Positions 43,893-52,624 of a stretch of DNA of 64,000 nucleotides are shown in pieces. Both the position numbers and the translations under genes were made by a program. The notes beneath the pieces were generated by a model. It saw only the letters and a program-made list of their open reading frames with translations. It did no database searches and was not told where the DNA came from. Positions within the stretch are counted from its first letter, which is position 1; the number at the start of each line of letters is the position of its first letter. This DNA comes from Microthrix sp041394405 (GTDB lineage: Bacteria > Actinomycetota > Acidimicrobiia > Acidimicrobiales > Microtrichaceae). The stretch lies in contig JAWKIF010000011.1 of the NCBI GenBank assembly GCA_041394405.1, forward strand, positions 1 to 64,000. The letters run 5' to 3'.

Positions 43893-45113
43893 ATGGCCCA
43901 GGCGGCACCAGGCCCACCAGTGTTCGCAGGCGCAGTGGCCGTGACGGTGGCGGCCGTGCTGGCGGTGGGCGTGCTCGGCGACCCGGGCACCGGCCAAGAG
44001 GTGGCCACGTCGACGCCAGCATCGTCCTCCGGGACGTCGGATCTGACCGATGAGGCGACCACCGAAGCCACCTCCACGACGGTGCCGGTGACCGCGCCCG
44101 ACGATGGGAAGTCCGCGGATCAACGAACCATGAGCCTCGCCGACTCGCTCACCGACGAGGCCCTCCGCCCCAAGTCGGTCGTGGCCTCTGGCACCGGATA
44201 TTTCTTCGCCCAGAACATGATGTACGCCCACAACGTCGCGGTCTACGACCGAGACCTCAAGCAGGTGAAGGTGATCGACGACGAGGTGGTGCCCAGCCAA
44301 TTCGGCCTCCCGGGCGACGCCGCGGTGGAGGGCGCGCCGGTGGAAGCGGTCTTCACCTCCGACGGGTCGGCCGCCTACGTCTCCCAGTACAAGCTCTACG
44401 GGCCGGGCCAGGACAACCCCGGCACCGACGTGTGCACCCCATCGGGCTTCGACGACAGCTTCCTGTATCGAATCCCCACCGACACGCTGCGCATCGACCA
44501 GGTGATCCAAGTGGGGCCGGTGCCCAAGTTTGTGGCCATCACCCACGATGACTCCACCGTGTTGGTGTCGAACTGGTGCGGCTACGACCTGTCGGTGGTG
44601 GATACCGCCACCGGCAAGGAAACCCGCAGGGTGGACATTGGTCGCTATCCACGCGGCATCGCCGTGGCCCCGGATGACTCGGTGGCCTACGTGACCGCCA
44701 TGGGCACCTCCAACATCGCCGTCGTCGACCTCACCTCCTTCGAGGTCAGCTGGATCGAGGGCGTCGGCCAGGCCCCTCGAAGCGTGGCGCTGTCGCCCGA
44801 CGGCAAGTCGCTCTACGTCACCCTGAACGGCGAGGCCGAGGTGAAGCGCATCGACACGGCCACACGAACCGTGACCGGCGAGGTGGTGACCGGCAACCAG
44901 CCGCGCTCCATGGTGCTCTCCCAGGACGGAACCGCGCTGTACGTCGTGAACTACGCAGACGACACGGTGTCCAAGGTACGCACCAGTGACATGACCGAGT
45001 TGCAGGAGTTGCCCACCAAGCACCACCCCATCGGCATCACCTACGACGCAGCCACCCGGAGGGTGTGGGTGGCGTGCTACGTGGGCGCGCTCATGGTCTT
45101 CGACGACGCATGA
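43893..45113 (+). CDS. Secreted YVTN/YncE-like beta-propeller protein
   Basis: 406 residues. One membrane segment near the N-terminus (GAVAVTVAAVLAVGVLG), a Ser/Thr-rich linker, then repeats with the pattern of YVTN propellers: VAITHDDSTVLVSNWCGYDLSVVDTATG, GIAVAPDDSVAYVTAMGTSNIAVVDL, SVALSPDGKSLYVTLNGEAEVKRID, SMVLSQDGTALYVVNYADDTVSKV, and a final ITYDAATRRVWVAC. Six or seven blades fit. Likely a surface-anchored protein of unknown binding role. Divergent from uppP across 56 bp. Confidence 0.82.
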   Translation: MAQAAPGPPVFAGAVAVTVAAVLAVGVLGDPGTGQEVATSTPASSSGTSDLTDEATTEATSTTVPVTAPDDGKSADQRTMSLADSLTDEALRPKSVVASGTGYFFAQNMMYAHNVAVYDRDLKQVKVIDDEVVPSQFGLPGDAAVEGAPVEAVFTSDGSAAYVSQYKLYGPGQDNPGTDVCTPSGFDDSFLYRIPTDTLRIDQVIQVGPVPKFVAITHDDSTVLVSNWCGYDLSVVDTATGKETRRVDIGRYPRGIAVAPDDSVAYVTAMGTSNIAVVDLTSFEVSWIEGVGQAPRSVALSPDGKSLYVTLNGEAEVKRIDTATRTVTGEVVTGNQPRSMVLSQDGTALYVVNYADDTVSKVRTSDMTELQELPTKHHPIGITYDAATRRVWVACYVGALMVFDDA

Positions 45114-45122
45114 ACGAGCCGA

Positions 45123-47198
45123 TCAACGAGCGGCCACTGGGGAGCCGTCCGGTTCGAGCGGCAACTCCAGCACCAACTCGGTGCGGGTGGGGTGGTTTCC
45201 CCAGCTGAGCGTGCCGCCCAACTCGGCCACCGCCTGTCGAGCCGAGCGCAGGCCGAAGCCGCCCAGCGGCACGTCCGTGTCGGCGGCGGCGTTGTGGTCG
45301 GTGCCGTCGGCCTCGCCCCGATATGGCGTGTCGGCCCGGTTCGAGACCAGCAGGCGGGCCTGGGTGGGGGTCAGCTCCAGCGCCAACCTGGGGGCGGTGT
45401 CCCGACCATGGGCGAGGGCGTTGGAGAGGCCCTGGTTGGCCACGTGCACCAGCAACTCCACGGCCTCGGCGCCCACGGGGCGGTCCCCCTCGATCTCCAC
45501 CAGGGGATGCAGCCCGAGTAGCTCATAGCCCGATGCGCACGCCTCAAGTGCGTCGGCCAGGGCACCGGACTCGTCCACCCGTGCGCCGCTCAACTCGGCC
45601 TCGAGGGCATCGATGGTGGTCGTCATGATGTCGGCCAGGCGGGTGGGATCCTCTTCACCGTGGCCCAAGACGTAGCGCAGCGACTGGCAGGCGGTATCGT
45701 GAACTGCGTTCTGGGCGGCCGCCATCTCGGCCTCCGCCACCTGTTCGGCCACGGCTTCGATGGTGTCGTTGGCGCTCTGCTCCAACTCGTCAAGGGCATC
45801 CCAGATTGCGGTGTGCATGCGCCGCAGGGCGAAGCCGGCTGCGACGGCGTTCAGCCAGTCGGCCTGCCAGCGGAATCGGTGCTTCCTGGCTTCGGGGAGG
45901 TAATAGCGGTCGGCGGCGAGCATGACCGCGCCGATGGTTGCCCACGCGGCGGCGAGGTGGGCGGGTCGCTGGATTCGGGTGGCGGCCACAGCGAGATGCA
46001 CCTGGGTCTGCCCGGCGGCCCACACCGTCGACGCCGAGCGATCGCTGGACGCGGCCTCGAAGACCATGAGCAGTGTGGCGAACAGCGTGTCGGCGCGCGG
46101 GCTCCACGTTCGGTCGAGGAACGGTTCGGCGGTCGAGGCGGCGCCTGGGCGCTCGGTGAGGCCGAAGCGGCCGACGATCACCGACGTCGCATAGACCGCG
46201 GTGGATGCCATGCCGGCCACAACGAAGGCCGGGCGCCGGTGGCGGGTCAGGTGGGTTGCCGTCATGGACAGCAGGTTGAGCGCCGCCGATGCCACCACGG
46301 CGCTGTCGGCCAGCGTGAGGCCCCGCTCGGTCCGGGCCACCAGCCTGGTCATCTGCTGCGCATGCCCCGAGGCCGCCAGCATGGGCGAGGCGGCGGCCTC
46401 GTCGTCCTCGGCCCCCGCCAGCCAGGCCCGAAGGGGTTGGTAGGTCTGCTCCGAGTGCTCCATGGCCGCCTCGACGTGCCGCTCTCGGAAGTGGTCGCGA
46501 ATCTCCTCGAGGGAGGTGACCGTGCCGCGCAGGCGGCGCTCGCGCACCTCGCGATGGGCACGCTCGGCCAGCGAGCGGGCCTGCTCTCGAACCAGGAGCG
46601 CGCTGGCCTGATCGGCCTCGGCGCCCACGCGGGGCAATCTGCTCACGGCCCACCCGAACCCCAGCGCAAAGCCAATCGAGTTCAGGGTGTTCTTCCGGGC
46701 GGCGTCGCGTGGCATCCAGCGCCGTTCGTTGACCCACGCGTCCACTTGGGGGGCCAGCATGGCGATCATGGCCGGGGCCGAGGCCTTCCGGAGCGCCAGG
46801 GCGATCCCGGCGTGCCCGAACCAGCTCCACATGCCGAACCAGTCGTCGCCCCGCCCGCGGTCGGCGTCGTCGACGATGAAGCGGCTCAGAGCCAACAAGG
46901 CGAGGGATGTGGTGGCGACCTCGGCGGCCATCAACGGGTCTCCGTCACCCCGGGGTGCGGACCTCCGGCGCCTCCACTCCCAGGCGGTGGCTGCGCCGGC
47001 CAGGCCCGTGGCCAGCCAGGCAAGGGGGCGGTTGCGAGGGCCGCGCTCCCGGTCCATCGTGACCGCCGCGGCATTCAGTACCTGGCTGGCTCGCCAGAAG
47101 AAGTACCCCTCCCACAGCACGTCCTCCACCTGGTCCTCCAGGGAGGTGGGCGCCAGGGCGTCGTCGCCGGTTGCGCTGGGGCCGGCAGTCCCGATCAC
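45123..47198 (-). CDS. Sensor kinase of NarL type with large membrane/helical N-region
   Basis: 691 residues. Multiple hydrophobic helices in the first 450 residues, alternating with long charged helices, but no recognised sensor domain. The kinase part: a HisKA_3-like dimer helix with EMAAAQNAVHDTACQSLRYV (His about residue 500) and a HATPase with LVHVANQGLSNALAHG and GGFGLRSARQAVAELGG. The pairing with the response regulator just upstream (4-bp ATGA overlap) supports the call. What it senses is unknown. Confidence 0.82.
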   Translation of the reverse strand: MIGTAGPSATGDDALAPTSLEDQVEDVLWEGYFFWRASQVLNAAAVTMDRERGPRNRPLAWLATGLAGAATAWEWRRRRSAPRGDGDPLMAAEVATTSLALLALSRFIVDDADRGRGDDWFGMWSWFGHAGIALALRKASAPAMIAMLAPQVDAWVNERRWMPRDAARKNTLNSIGFALGFGWAVSRLPRVGAEADQASALLVREQARSLAERAHREVRERRLRGTVTSLEEIRDHFRERHVEAAMEHSEQTYQPLRAWLAGAEDDEAAASPMLAASGHAQQMTRLVARTERGLTLADSAVVASAALNLLSMTATHLTRHRRPAFVVAGMASTAVYATSVIVGRFGLTERPGAASTAEPFLDRTWSPRADTLFATLLMVFEAASSDRSASTVWAAGQTQVHLAVAATRIQRPAHLAAAWATIGAVMLAADRYYLPEARKHRFRWQADWLNAVAAGFALRRMHTAIWDALDELEQSANDTIEAVAEQVAEAEMAAAQNAVHDTACQSLRYVLGHGEEDPTRLADIMTTTIDALEAELSGARVDESGALADALEACASGYELLGLHPLVEIEGDRPVGAEAVELLVHVANQGLSNALAHGRDTAPRLALELTPTQARLLVSNRADTPYRGEADGTDHNAAADTDVPLGGFGLRSARQAVAELGGTLSWGNHPTRTELVLELPLEPDGSPVAAR

Positions 47199-47860
47199 CC
47201 GTTTTCGCCGGGGCCCAGCCCGTGTTCGACCGCCCAGGAGGCCAGTGCCGAGCGCTTCTTGCCCTTCAGGTTCAGCTTGGCGATGATCGAGCTGATCACG
47301 TTGTCAACCGTGCCTCCGGCCAGGCCCACCCGCTCGGCGATCTCCTTGCTGGTGGCCCCGCTGGGGATCTCGTGCAGCACCCGGCGCTCCAGGTCGGTCA
47401 GTTCCTCGCCGCCCGGCAGGTACTCCACCCCGGCCTCATAGCTTCGGCCGGCCGCAGCCTCCAGCACGGCGGTCACCAATTCGCCGCCTGCTGCCGACTT
47501 GGAGACGAAGCCCAGCGCCCCCGCCCGGGTGGCCTCGTCGCGGATGATTGCCGAACCGTGCATGGTGTAGACGACCGAGGGAATGCCCCACTGGCTGACC
47601 AGGGCGACGCTTTCGACGCCTCGGGTTTCGTGACGCACGGCCAGGTCGATCACCGCCACCTGAACCTGGGCGGGGGTGCGCAACGGCAGCGGCACGGCCC
47701 CGAAGGACGGGAACGTGCCCAGCACCTCGATGCGGGCGTCCTCGGCCAGTTCCTCGGACACGCCGCGTCGGGTCAGCGGATGATCGTCCACCGCGATCAC
47801 CCTCACCGGCGATGTCGCGCCGCTCTGTCCATTGGCCGTGGTGTCAGCGCTCACCATCAT
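47195..47860 (-). CDS. NarL/LuxR-family response regulator
   Basis: 221 residues from ATG 47860, which follows GGGGAGG by 4-5 nt. Receiver domain with VIAVDDHPLTRRGV, phospho-acceptor Asp72 in VAVIDLAV, Thr/Ser switch in VVYTMHG and LGFVSKSAAGGEL, then a LuxR-type helix-turn-helix: LTDLERRVLHEIPSGATSKEIAERVGLAGGTVDNVISSIIAKLNLKGK. The frame continues to 47935 but without a ribosome site. Followed directly by its kinase. Confidence 0.9.
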   Translation of the reverse strand: MMVSADTTANGQSGATSPVRVIAVDDHPLTRRGVSEELAEDARIEVLGTFPSFGAVPLPLRTPAQVQVAVIDLAVRHETRGVESVALVSQWGIPSVVYTMHGSAIIRDEATRAGALGFVSKSAAGGELVTAVLEAAAGRSYEAGVEYLPGGEELTDLERRVLHEIPSGATSKEIAERVGLAGGTVDNVISSIIAKLNLKGKKRSALASWAVEHGLGPGENG

Positions 47861-47931
47861 GTGCCTCCCCGTCCGATCAGCGTATCCAGCATCGCAGATG
47901 TCCACCAGCGTTTCGGGCAGCAACGGGGGTT

Positions 47932-48378
47932 TCATGTAGCGGCGGATGGGCTCCGGCGGGAAACATGCACCACTCGACGCAGCCCCGAGACCGCAATCGG
48001 GCCGAACTCGCGGGAGTCGGCCCGGGTGAGCTCTCGGGCATCGGACAGGACGAAGACCTGGTGTGGGGGCACGTCCCAGGTGCCGTCACGGCCCGGATGC
48101 CCACGTCCCCACGGGTTCGACAGCGCAACGTCGTCCACCCTCAGTGCCCCAGCGACGATGGCCACCCGCTCACCGGGCAGCCCGACGATGCGCTTCACCA
48201 GCGCGAATCCGGGACGATCGGGGTGATCGAAGACCACGATCCTCCCGCGTCGGGGTAGCCACAACCGCACGGTGACCAACCCATCGCCGGGCTTCAGCGC
48301 AGGACCCATCGACTCCTCGGCCACTTGGAAGAGCTGCACGCCCGCGAGGGCGAGCAGCCGGTGCGGAGTCCGGGCCAC
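47932..48378 (-). CDS. sodX: S26 signal peptidase, probable nickel-SOD maturation protease (SodX)
   Basis: 148 residues. S26-type Ser/Lys catalytic pair: Ser23 in AEESMGPALKPGD and Lys62 in ALVKRIVGLPGERV, with the small domain VLSDARELTRADSREFGPI. It lacks a clear membrane anchor. It is divergent from sodN across 81 bp; in actinobacteria a small S26 peptidase next to sodN removes the leader to expose the histidine that binds nickel (established for the SodN/SodX pair). Assignment as SodX is by context. Confidence 0.85.
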   Translation of the reverse strand: MARTPHRLLALAGVQLFQVAEESMGPALKPGDGLVTVRLWLPRRGRIVVFDHPDRPGFALVKRIVGLPGERVAIVAGALRVDDVALSNPWGRGHPGRDGTWDVPPHQVFVLSDARELTRADSREFGPIAVSGLRRVVHVSRRSPSAAT

Positions 48379-48459
48379 GCCAAGAGCATGACAGTTTGGC
48401 GGCCGTCATTCGGGGTATAGGTTGGGCGTCAGACGTCCCCAATCGAGGAGTATCCAACG
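48379..48459. promoter_or_regulatory. sodX-sodN divergent promoter
   Basis: 81 bp. TATAGG at 48416-48421 could be the sodN -10. GAGGAG at 48445-48450 is the sodN ribosome site, 9 nt before ATG. TTGGGCGTC (48422-48430) and GACGTCCCCAA (48432-48442) form an imperfect dyad about the A at 48431 and may be an operator; it does not match the Nur consensus that I know. Confidence 0.4.
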
Positions 48460-48870
48460 ATGTTCAGCACTGCACCACTGGCCCACGCCCACTGCGACCT
48501 GTATTGCGGCGTCTACGACCCGGCGCAGGCCAAGATCGAGGCGCTGTCGTGCGTGAAGATCGCCAAGAAGTACGCCGAGAGCGACGACGATGCCTTCCGC
48601 ACCCGCTGCGTGATCCTCAAGGAGCAGGGCGCCGAGTTGGCCAAGCACCACATCATGGTGCTGTGGGCCGACTTCTTCACGGCCGACCACCGGGCCCAGT
48701 TCCCCAACCTGGACGACCTGGTGTGGCGGGCCATCCACCAGGGTGGAGAGGCGAAGAAGAGCATGGACCCGGCCGTCAGCCAGAAGTTGGTGGACCTGAT
48801 CGACGAGATCGCCGCCATCTTCTGGCAGACCGAGAAGGCCAAGGACATGGGCGTCTACCCGCCCGCTTAG
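48460..48870 (+). CDS. sodN: Nickel superoxide dismutase
   Basis: 136 residues. Disproportionates superoxide with a nickel bound in the N-terminal hook. Leader MFSTAPLAHA (10 residues) is followed by HCDLYCGVYDPAQ, which should be cut before His11 so that His1, Cys2 and Cys6 bind nickel. Known NiSODs have HCDLPCG; here the usual proline is tyrosine. The rest is the standard four-helix bundle (KIEALSCVKIAKKY, HHIMVLWADFF, LDDLVWRAIHQGGEAKKSMD, IFWQTEKAK). The last 23 bp before the stop recur at 50066-50088. Confidence 0.93.
   Translation: MFSTAPLAHAHCDLYCGVYDPAQAKIEALSCVKIAKKYAESDDDAFRTRCVILKEQGAELAKHHIMVLWADFFTADHRAQFPNLDDLVWRAIHQGGEAKKSMDPAVSQKLVDLIDEIAAIFWQTEKAKDMGVYPPA
48843..48865. repeat. 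23-bp direct repeat, copy A (3' end of sodN)
   Basis: GGACATGGGCGTCTACCCGC... 23 bp identical with 50066-50088. Copy A encodes the last sodN residues (DMGVYPP). The two copies flank one gene and are 1223 bp apart, like an integration or recombination scar. Confidence 0.75.
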
Positions 48871-48894
48871 ACCGGCCTGGCGCAACCGCTGCGC

Positions 48895-50046
48895 TCAGCC
48901 GGCAAAGCTCGGCTTCAGTGGGGTAGCACTCGGGTCTGCCGCGGGAGGTGTGTCGTCGTCGCTGGAGGGCGCATTGTCGTTGCTGTCCGGCCCGCTTGGC
49001 GGGTCGGGCGCGCACGCCGTCGAGTTGATGGTGATCGTCACCGGTGCGCCCTCCACGGTCACCACCGGGGTGGGCGCACCCACTTCCAAGTCCAGTTCGA
49101 CACCCGCCGGGAGTTCGACCCTCAGCTCGACACCATCGATTTGAAACGAGACCAGAAAGGGCCCGGTGGCAGCGGGCCCGTCGGGCCCGAAGTAGGTCTG
49201 GCCTTCGTCGTTCAACGCCAGGCTGAGTCGTGGCGGTCGTGGCGGGACGTTGTTTGGGCAGCCGGTGAAGAAGGTCGCCAGGATCAAGGCAGCGAGGTCG
49301 TCGGGCCCCATCGCCTCCCGTAGATCGTCGCACGAGCCGTTGGTGACCAGGCCAAGGTAGCCATCGATGGTCACCTCGGCGGTGCCGATGCCGGCTGGAA
49401 CCTCCAGCAACGCCGACTGGCCGCCTTCCACCATGAAGGAGTCACTTCCGGCCACCACCCGAACAGCGAACGACTCGTTGTTGGTCACCTCCAACAGTGT
49501 CGGCAGTGTGTTCCCCAGCCACTCACACGGGGGATACAGGATGGCGTCTACGTTTGGCGGCGTGCAGTTGTCGGCAAGGAAGCGTTCGAAGGGCCTCAAC
49601 GCGTCGAGGCCCTCTTGGTTGAGTTGGTTCAGCTGCTCGCCGGTGAGGTTGGCGATGCCCCCGGCATCCGCGATCACGGTGGCCGACGAGTCGATGAACG
49701 CCTCCAGGTTGGCGATGTCGCTGCCCAGTTCCTCACGGCCGATCGTGGTGTCCTTGAGCAGGGCCAACAACTCCCTGCCGGCGTCGAGCTGTTGCTGATA
49801 CTCCTCGTCGGTGGTCGGCGTTTGCCGCGCGTTGTCCAAGAAGTCCGCCAACTCCTCGCACCCGTATCCCGGCGGGGTTGGTTGGGCGCCGGCGGGCCCG
49901 GATCCACCCAGCACGACTCCGGCGGAACCAGCGACCAGGATCAGCGCCATCGCCACCGCCCTCCAGCGGATGGATACGTCGGACCGCATCTCACCGGGCG
50001 CGTGCCGGGAACCGAAGCTCGATCCGTTCCGCCACATGTTGTTCAT
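48895..50046 (-). CDS. Secreted protein of unknown function
   Basis: 383 residues from ATG 50046. A hydrophobic signal (VAMALILVAGSAGVVLGG) ends near SGPAGAQP. The mature part is acidic and has paired cysteines (GCEELADFL, DNCTPPNVDAILYPPCEWL, GSCDDLRE, FFTGCPNNVPPRP, NSTACAPDPP) and a Pro/Asp-rich tail. A helical first half (REELGSDIANLEAF, NLTGEQLNQLNQEGLDALRPF) precedes a beta-rich half. No family recognised. It is exactly flanked by the 23-bp direct repeats, downstream of its stop and upstream of its start. TAGGGT about 8 nt before the ATG could be a -10. Confidence 0.72.
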   Translation of the reverse strand: MNNMWRNGSSFGSRHAPGEMRSDVSIRWRAVAMALILVAGSAGVVLGGSGPAGAQPTPPGYGCEELADFLDNARQTPTTDEEYQQQLDAGRELLALLKDTTIGREELGSDIANLEAFIDSSATVIADAGGIANLTGEQLNQLNQEGLDALRPFERFLADNCTPPNVDAILYPPCEWLGNTLPTLLEVTNNESFAVRVVAGSDSFMVEGGQSALLEVPAGIGTAEVTIDGYLGLVTNGSCDDLREAMGPDDLAALILATFFTGCPNNVPPRPPRLSLALNDEGQTYFGPDGPAATGPFLVSFQIDGVELRVELPAGVELDLEVGAPTPVVTVEGAPVTITINSTACAPDPPSGPDSNDNAPSSDDDTPPAADPSATPLKPSFAG

Positions 50047-50065
50047 GCTTGTTACCCTACAACTC

Positions 50066-50088
50066 GGACATGGGCGTCTACCCGCCCG
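50066..50088. repeat. 23-bp direct repeat, copy B (detached sodN 3' end)
   Basis: Exact copy of 48843-48865. In the plus frame it reads DMGVYPPGA followed by TGA at 50094-50096, so even the reading frame and a nearby stop are kept. No other sodN sequence is beside it. Confidence 0.75.
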
Positions 50089-50143
50089 GCGCCTGAGCGA
50101 CGGGTTGCGGTAGCCAGTCCGAGTGAGTGGCCGACCGGCGGGC

Positions 50144-50905
50144 TCAGTCCCGCCGGTCGGCCAGGAACCCGAAGTGTTCGCGGGTGGCCGCTGCACCCCC
50201 GGGGTCGAGGTCCACCAGCAGCACCACCTCCCGCTCCGAGGCCGCGGCCAGCACATCGCCGTTGGGGCTGATCACCGCGCTGTCGCCGGCGTAGTCCAGC
50301 CCGGCGCCGTCGGTGCCCACCCGGTTCACGCCCACCACGTAGGCCAGGTTCTCGATGGCGCGGGCCCGCAGCAGCGCCTGCCAGTGCTCTCGCCTCGGTC
50401 GGGGCCAGTTGGCCACCACCAGGTACCCGTCCACCTCGGTGGCCCGGTTCCAGTAGTCGTAGCTGAAGCGAAGGTCGTAGCAGACCGACAGGCCCCACAC
50501 CATGCCGTCGACGGTCACCGTTGCGAGCGCGTCGCCGGCGTCGTACTCCTCGGGCTCGCGGCCGAAGCTGAACGGATGGCGCTTGTCGTAGGTGGTGAGC
50601 TGGCCGGCGGGCCCGGCGGCGATCAGCCGATTGAGCGGTCGGCCCTCCCCGGTGTTGATGGGCAGCGAACCGATCACCCAGGTGCCGAGGGCGCCGGCCT
50701 GCTCGGTCATCCAGGTGACGCTTGGTCCGTCAGGGGCCTCTGCCACACCCTGCGCGTTCAGGCTGAAGCCGGTGGCGAACATCTCGGCCAGCACCACCAT
50801 GCGGGCACCCGCCTGTGCCGCAGCGGCCATGCGGCCCTCGAGCGCGGCCCGGGTGGCGGCTGCGTCCTCCCAGACGATGTCGTGTTGCACGGCGGCGATC
50901 AGCAT
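50144..50905 (-). CDS. Carbon-nitrogen hydrolase (nitrilase superfamily, omega-amidase-like)
   Basis: 253 residues from ATG 50905. Catalytic triad visible: Glu41 in VVLAEMFATGFS, Lys108 in TTYDKRHPFSFG, Cys142 in LSVCYDLRFSYDYWN. AENLAYV-type IENLAYVVGVNRVG, YAGDSAVISPNGDVLAAA complete the fold. This pattern fits the YafV/omega-amidase (Nit2) subgroup, which hydrolyses alpha-ketoglutaramate or alpha-ketosuccinamate; the substrate is inferred. ATG 50941 is possible but the family start is at MLIAAVQHD. Confidence 0.87.
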   Translation of the reverse strand: MLIAAVQHDIVWEDAAATRAALEGRMAAAAQAGARMVVLAEMFATGFSLNAQGVAEAPDGPSVTWMTEQAGALGTWVIGSLPINTGEGRPLNRLIAAGPAGQLTTYDKRHPFSFGREPEEYDAGDALATVTVDGMVWGLSVCYDLRFSYDYWNRATEVDGYLVVANWPRPRREHWQALLRARAIENLAYVVGVNRVGTDGAGLDYAGDSAVISPNGDVLAAASEREVVLLVDLDPGGAAATREHFGFLADRRD

Positions 50906-50948
50906 GGGCCTCAGTGTGCCGCCGCGGGGCCACGACTGCACAACTCGT

Positions 50949-51038
50949 CTGGCCTCGCTGGCCTCGCTGGCCTCGCTGGCCTCGCTGGCCTCGCTGGCCT
51001 CGCTGGCCTCGCTGGCCTCGCTGGCCTCGCTGGCACGC
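50949..51038. repeat. 9-bp minisatellite, nine perfect copies
   Basis: CTGGCCTCG is repeated nine times without change (50949-51029), then once in degraded form (51030-51038). It is in the gap between two minus-strand genes, just upstream of the nitrilase-family start. As a protein it would read LAS repeats, but there is no gene here. Copy number is likely to vary between strains. Confidence 0.9.
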
Positions 51039-51098
51039 AGGCGACCACTCGGTCGCCGCCGCGTGGCTCGGCTTACCTGGCCACGTGGGGCCGCGAGC

Positions 51099-52526
51099 TC
51101 ACGCAGCCGTGTGCGCCGTGTCGGGTGGCCCCTCGCGCGTGTCCTGGGGCGGATCCGGGACCGATCGGAACGATCGGTCCCGGGCTGGCCGGGGTTGCAC
51201 CCTCATGCCAGTGGGGGTGTTGATGATGGTGAGACCTCGCTCGTGGACCGCATGGTGATGGTTCGAACAGAGGAGGCAGAGGTTGTCGAGGTCGGTGCCA
51301 CCGCCGCCGGACCACCACTCGATGTGGTGGACCTGGCAGAACTCGGGGGCCGCATGGCAGACGATGCAGCCTTGGTCGCGAGCGGTGACCGCGGCGCGCT
51401 GGGCGGGGGTGGCGAGGCGTTGGGTGCGACCCAGCCAGAGAGGTTGGCCGGTGGCGTCAAAGATGGCGGGCAGGATTTCGGCGTCGCAGGCCAGCCGGCG
51501 GATGGTGTCGGCGGGGAGTTGGGTGCCGTCGGGCAGCGAGCCTCCGTTGAGCGTCTTGCGGAGGGCGTCGAAGTTGGCGATCACCATGAGCTGGGTGGAG
51601 TTTGGCGGTGGCGCCGCAGGAGCCGGGTTGGGGCTCGACGGTGCCGGGTGGGCGTCGCGGTCCGAGCTCTGGGTGGGGTCACCGGGCGCGTTGGGGGAGC
51701 TCGGCGGGCCGCTGCGACGGTCGCTACGACTCCCGGTGTGGCCGGCCTCGACGCTGTTGTCAGGAGTCGCCGTGGTCGTAGTGCCGCCGGTGCTGTTCGG
51801 GGTGCCGCGGCAGATGAGGGTTTCCAGGGCGTCCGCTCGGCGTTGGTCGAGACGCCGCTTGGAGCGAACGCCGAGGCCGTTTTCGGCGCGCCAGAGCTTG
51901 TCGACCATGGCAGCGAGGCGGGTGGAGATGCGGGCGCCGGTGACCGGGTCGAATTGGGCGATCAGCACGTGCATGCCGGTGTCGGGGTCGATCCACATGG
52001 ACGCTTTTCGGGCCCGGCGTTGGCGTTGGGCCTGACGGGTGCCTTCGTCGGGCGAACCGGCGATGTCGTCTCGGCGAAGGGAACGGGCGAACTCGTCGGC
52101 ACCGGTCGACTTGGCCCGCTCCAAGAGTTGTGCCTCGTTGTCGCGTACTCGCTTCGCCGCTTCAGGTGTGCCCATGCGGGATGCCAGTTGTTCGGCCGCC
52201 TCCGCACCGATCTCGCCCCGTTCGAGCGCTTCGCGGGTCTTGGGGAGCCTGCTCAACCCCTTGGCGGTCTTCTCGGCCTTGCGGGCCTGGCGCGACGACA
52301 TGTTGCCCGCCTTGCGGAGCGCCTCACCAGGGTCGCTACGACGTCGGGCCAACTCGGCGACCACCTGCGAGCGGCGGGCCACGACCGTCGAGTCGATCCT
52401 GGCCAACTTGGCGATCTCGGCATCCAGCGCGGCGACGTCCAAGCCGGGCAGCGGTGTGTCGACGACAAGTCCGCCACACAAACACGCCGTGCCGTTGCGT
52501 TGAGCGGTGTCCGCCTGCTCTCCCAT
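51099..52526 (-). CDS. DUF222 / HNH endonuclease domain protein (13E12 family)
   Basis: 475 residues from ATG 52526, which has GGGAGG 8 nt upstream (the GTG at 52535 overlaps that site). N-terminal DUF222: LDAEIAKLARIDSTVVARRSQVVAEL, SSRQARKAEKTAKGLSRLPKTREALERGEIG, WIDPDTGMHVLIAQFDPVTGARI. A Pro/Ser/Asn-rich linker (about 245-305) leads to a second segment, then a C-terminal HNH with CIVCHAAPEFCQVHHIEWWS and LCLLCSNHHHAVHE. These genes are abundant in actinobacteria. Function unsettled; some are SOS-induced in mycobacteria. A LexA-type box lies about 100 bp upstream. Confidence 0.92.
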   Translation of the reverse strand: MGEQADTAQRNGTACLCGGLVVDTPLPGLDVAALDAEIAKLARIDSTVVARRSQVVAELARRRSDPGEALRKAGNMSSRQARKAEKTAKGLSRLPKTREALERGEIGAEAAEQLASRMGTPEAAKRVRDNEAQLLERAKSTGADEFARSLRRDDIAGSPDEGTRQAQRQRRARKASMWIDPDTGMHVLIAQFDPVTGARISTRLAAMVDKLWRAENGLGVRSKRRLDQRRADALETLICRGTPNSTGGTTTTATPDNSVEAGHTGSRSDRRSGPPSSPNAPGDPTQSSDRDAHPAPSSPNPAPAAPPPNSTQLMVIANFDALRKTLNGGSLPDGTQLPADTIRRLACDAEILPAIFDATGQPLWLGRTQRLATPAQRAAVTARDQGCIVCHAAPEFCQVHHIEWWSGGGGTDLDNLCLLCSNHHHAVHERGLTIINTPTGMRVQPRPARDRSFRSVPDPPQDTREGPPDTAHTAA

Positions 52527-52624
52527 GTTGTTCACCTCCCGCCGGAGCTTTGGGCAACCCCTTCCCTCCCAGGCGCCTCACGTCACGTGAACGCTCGGGG
52601 TTGCGATGACAGCTCCCATGGTAT

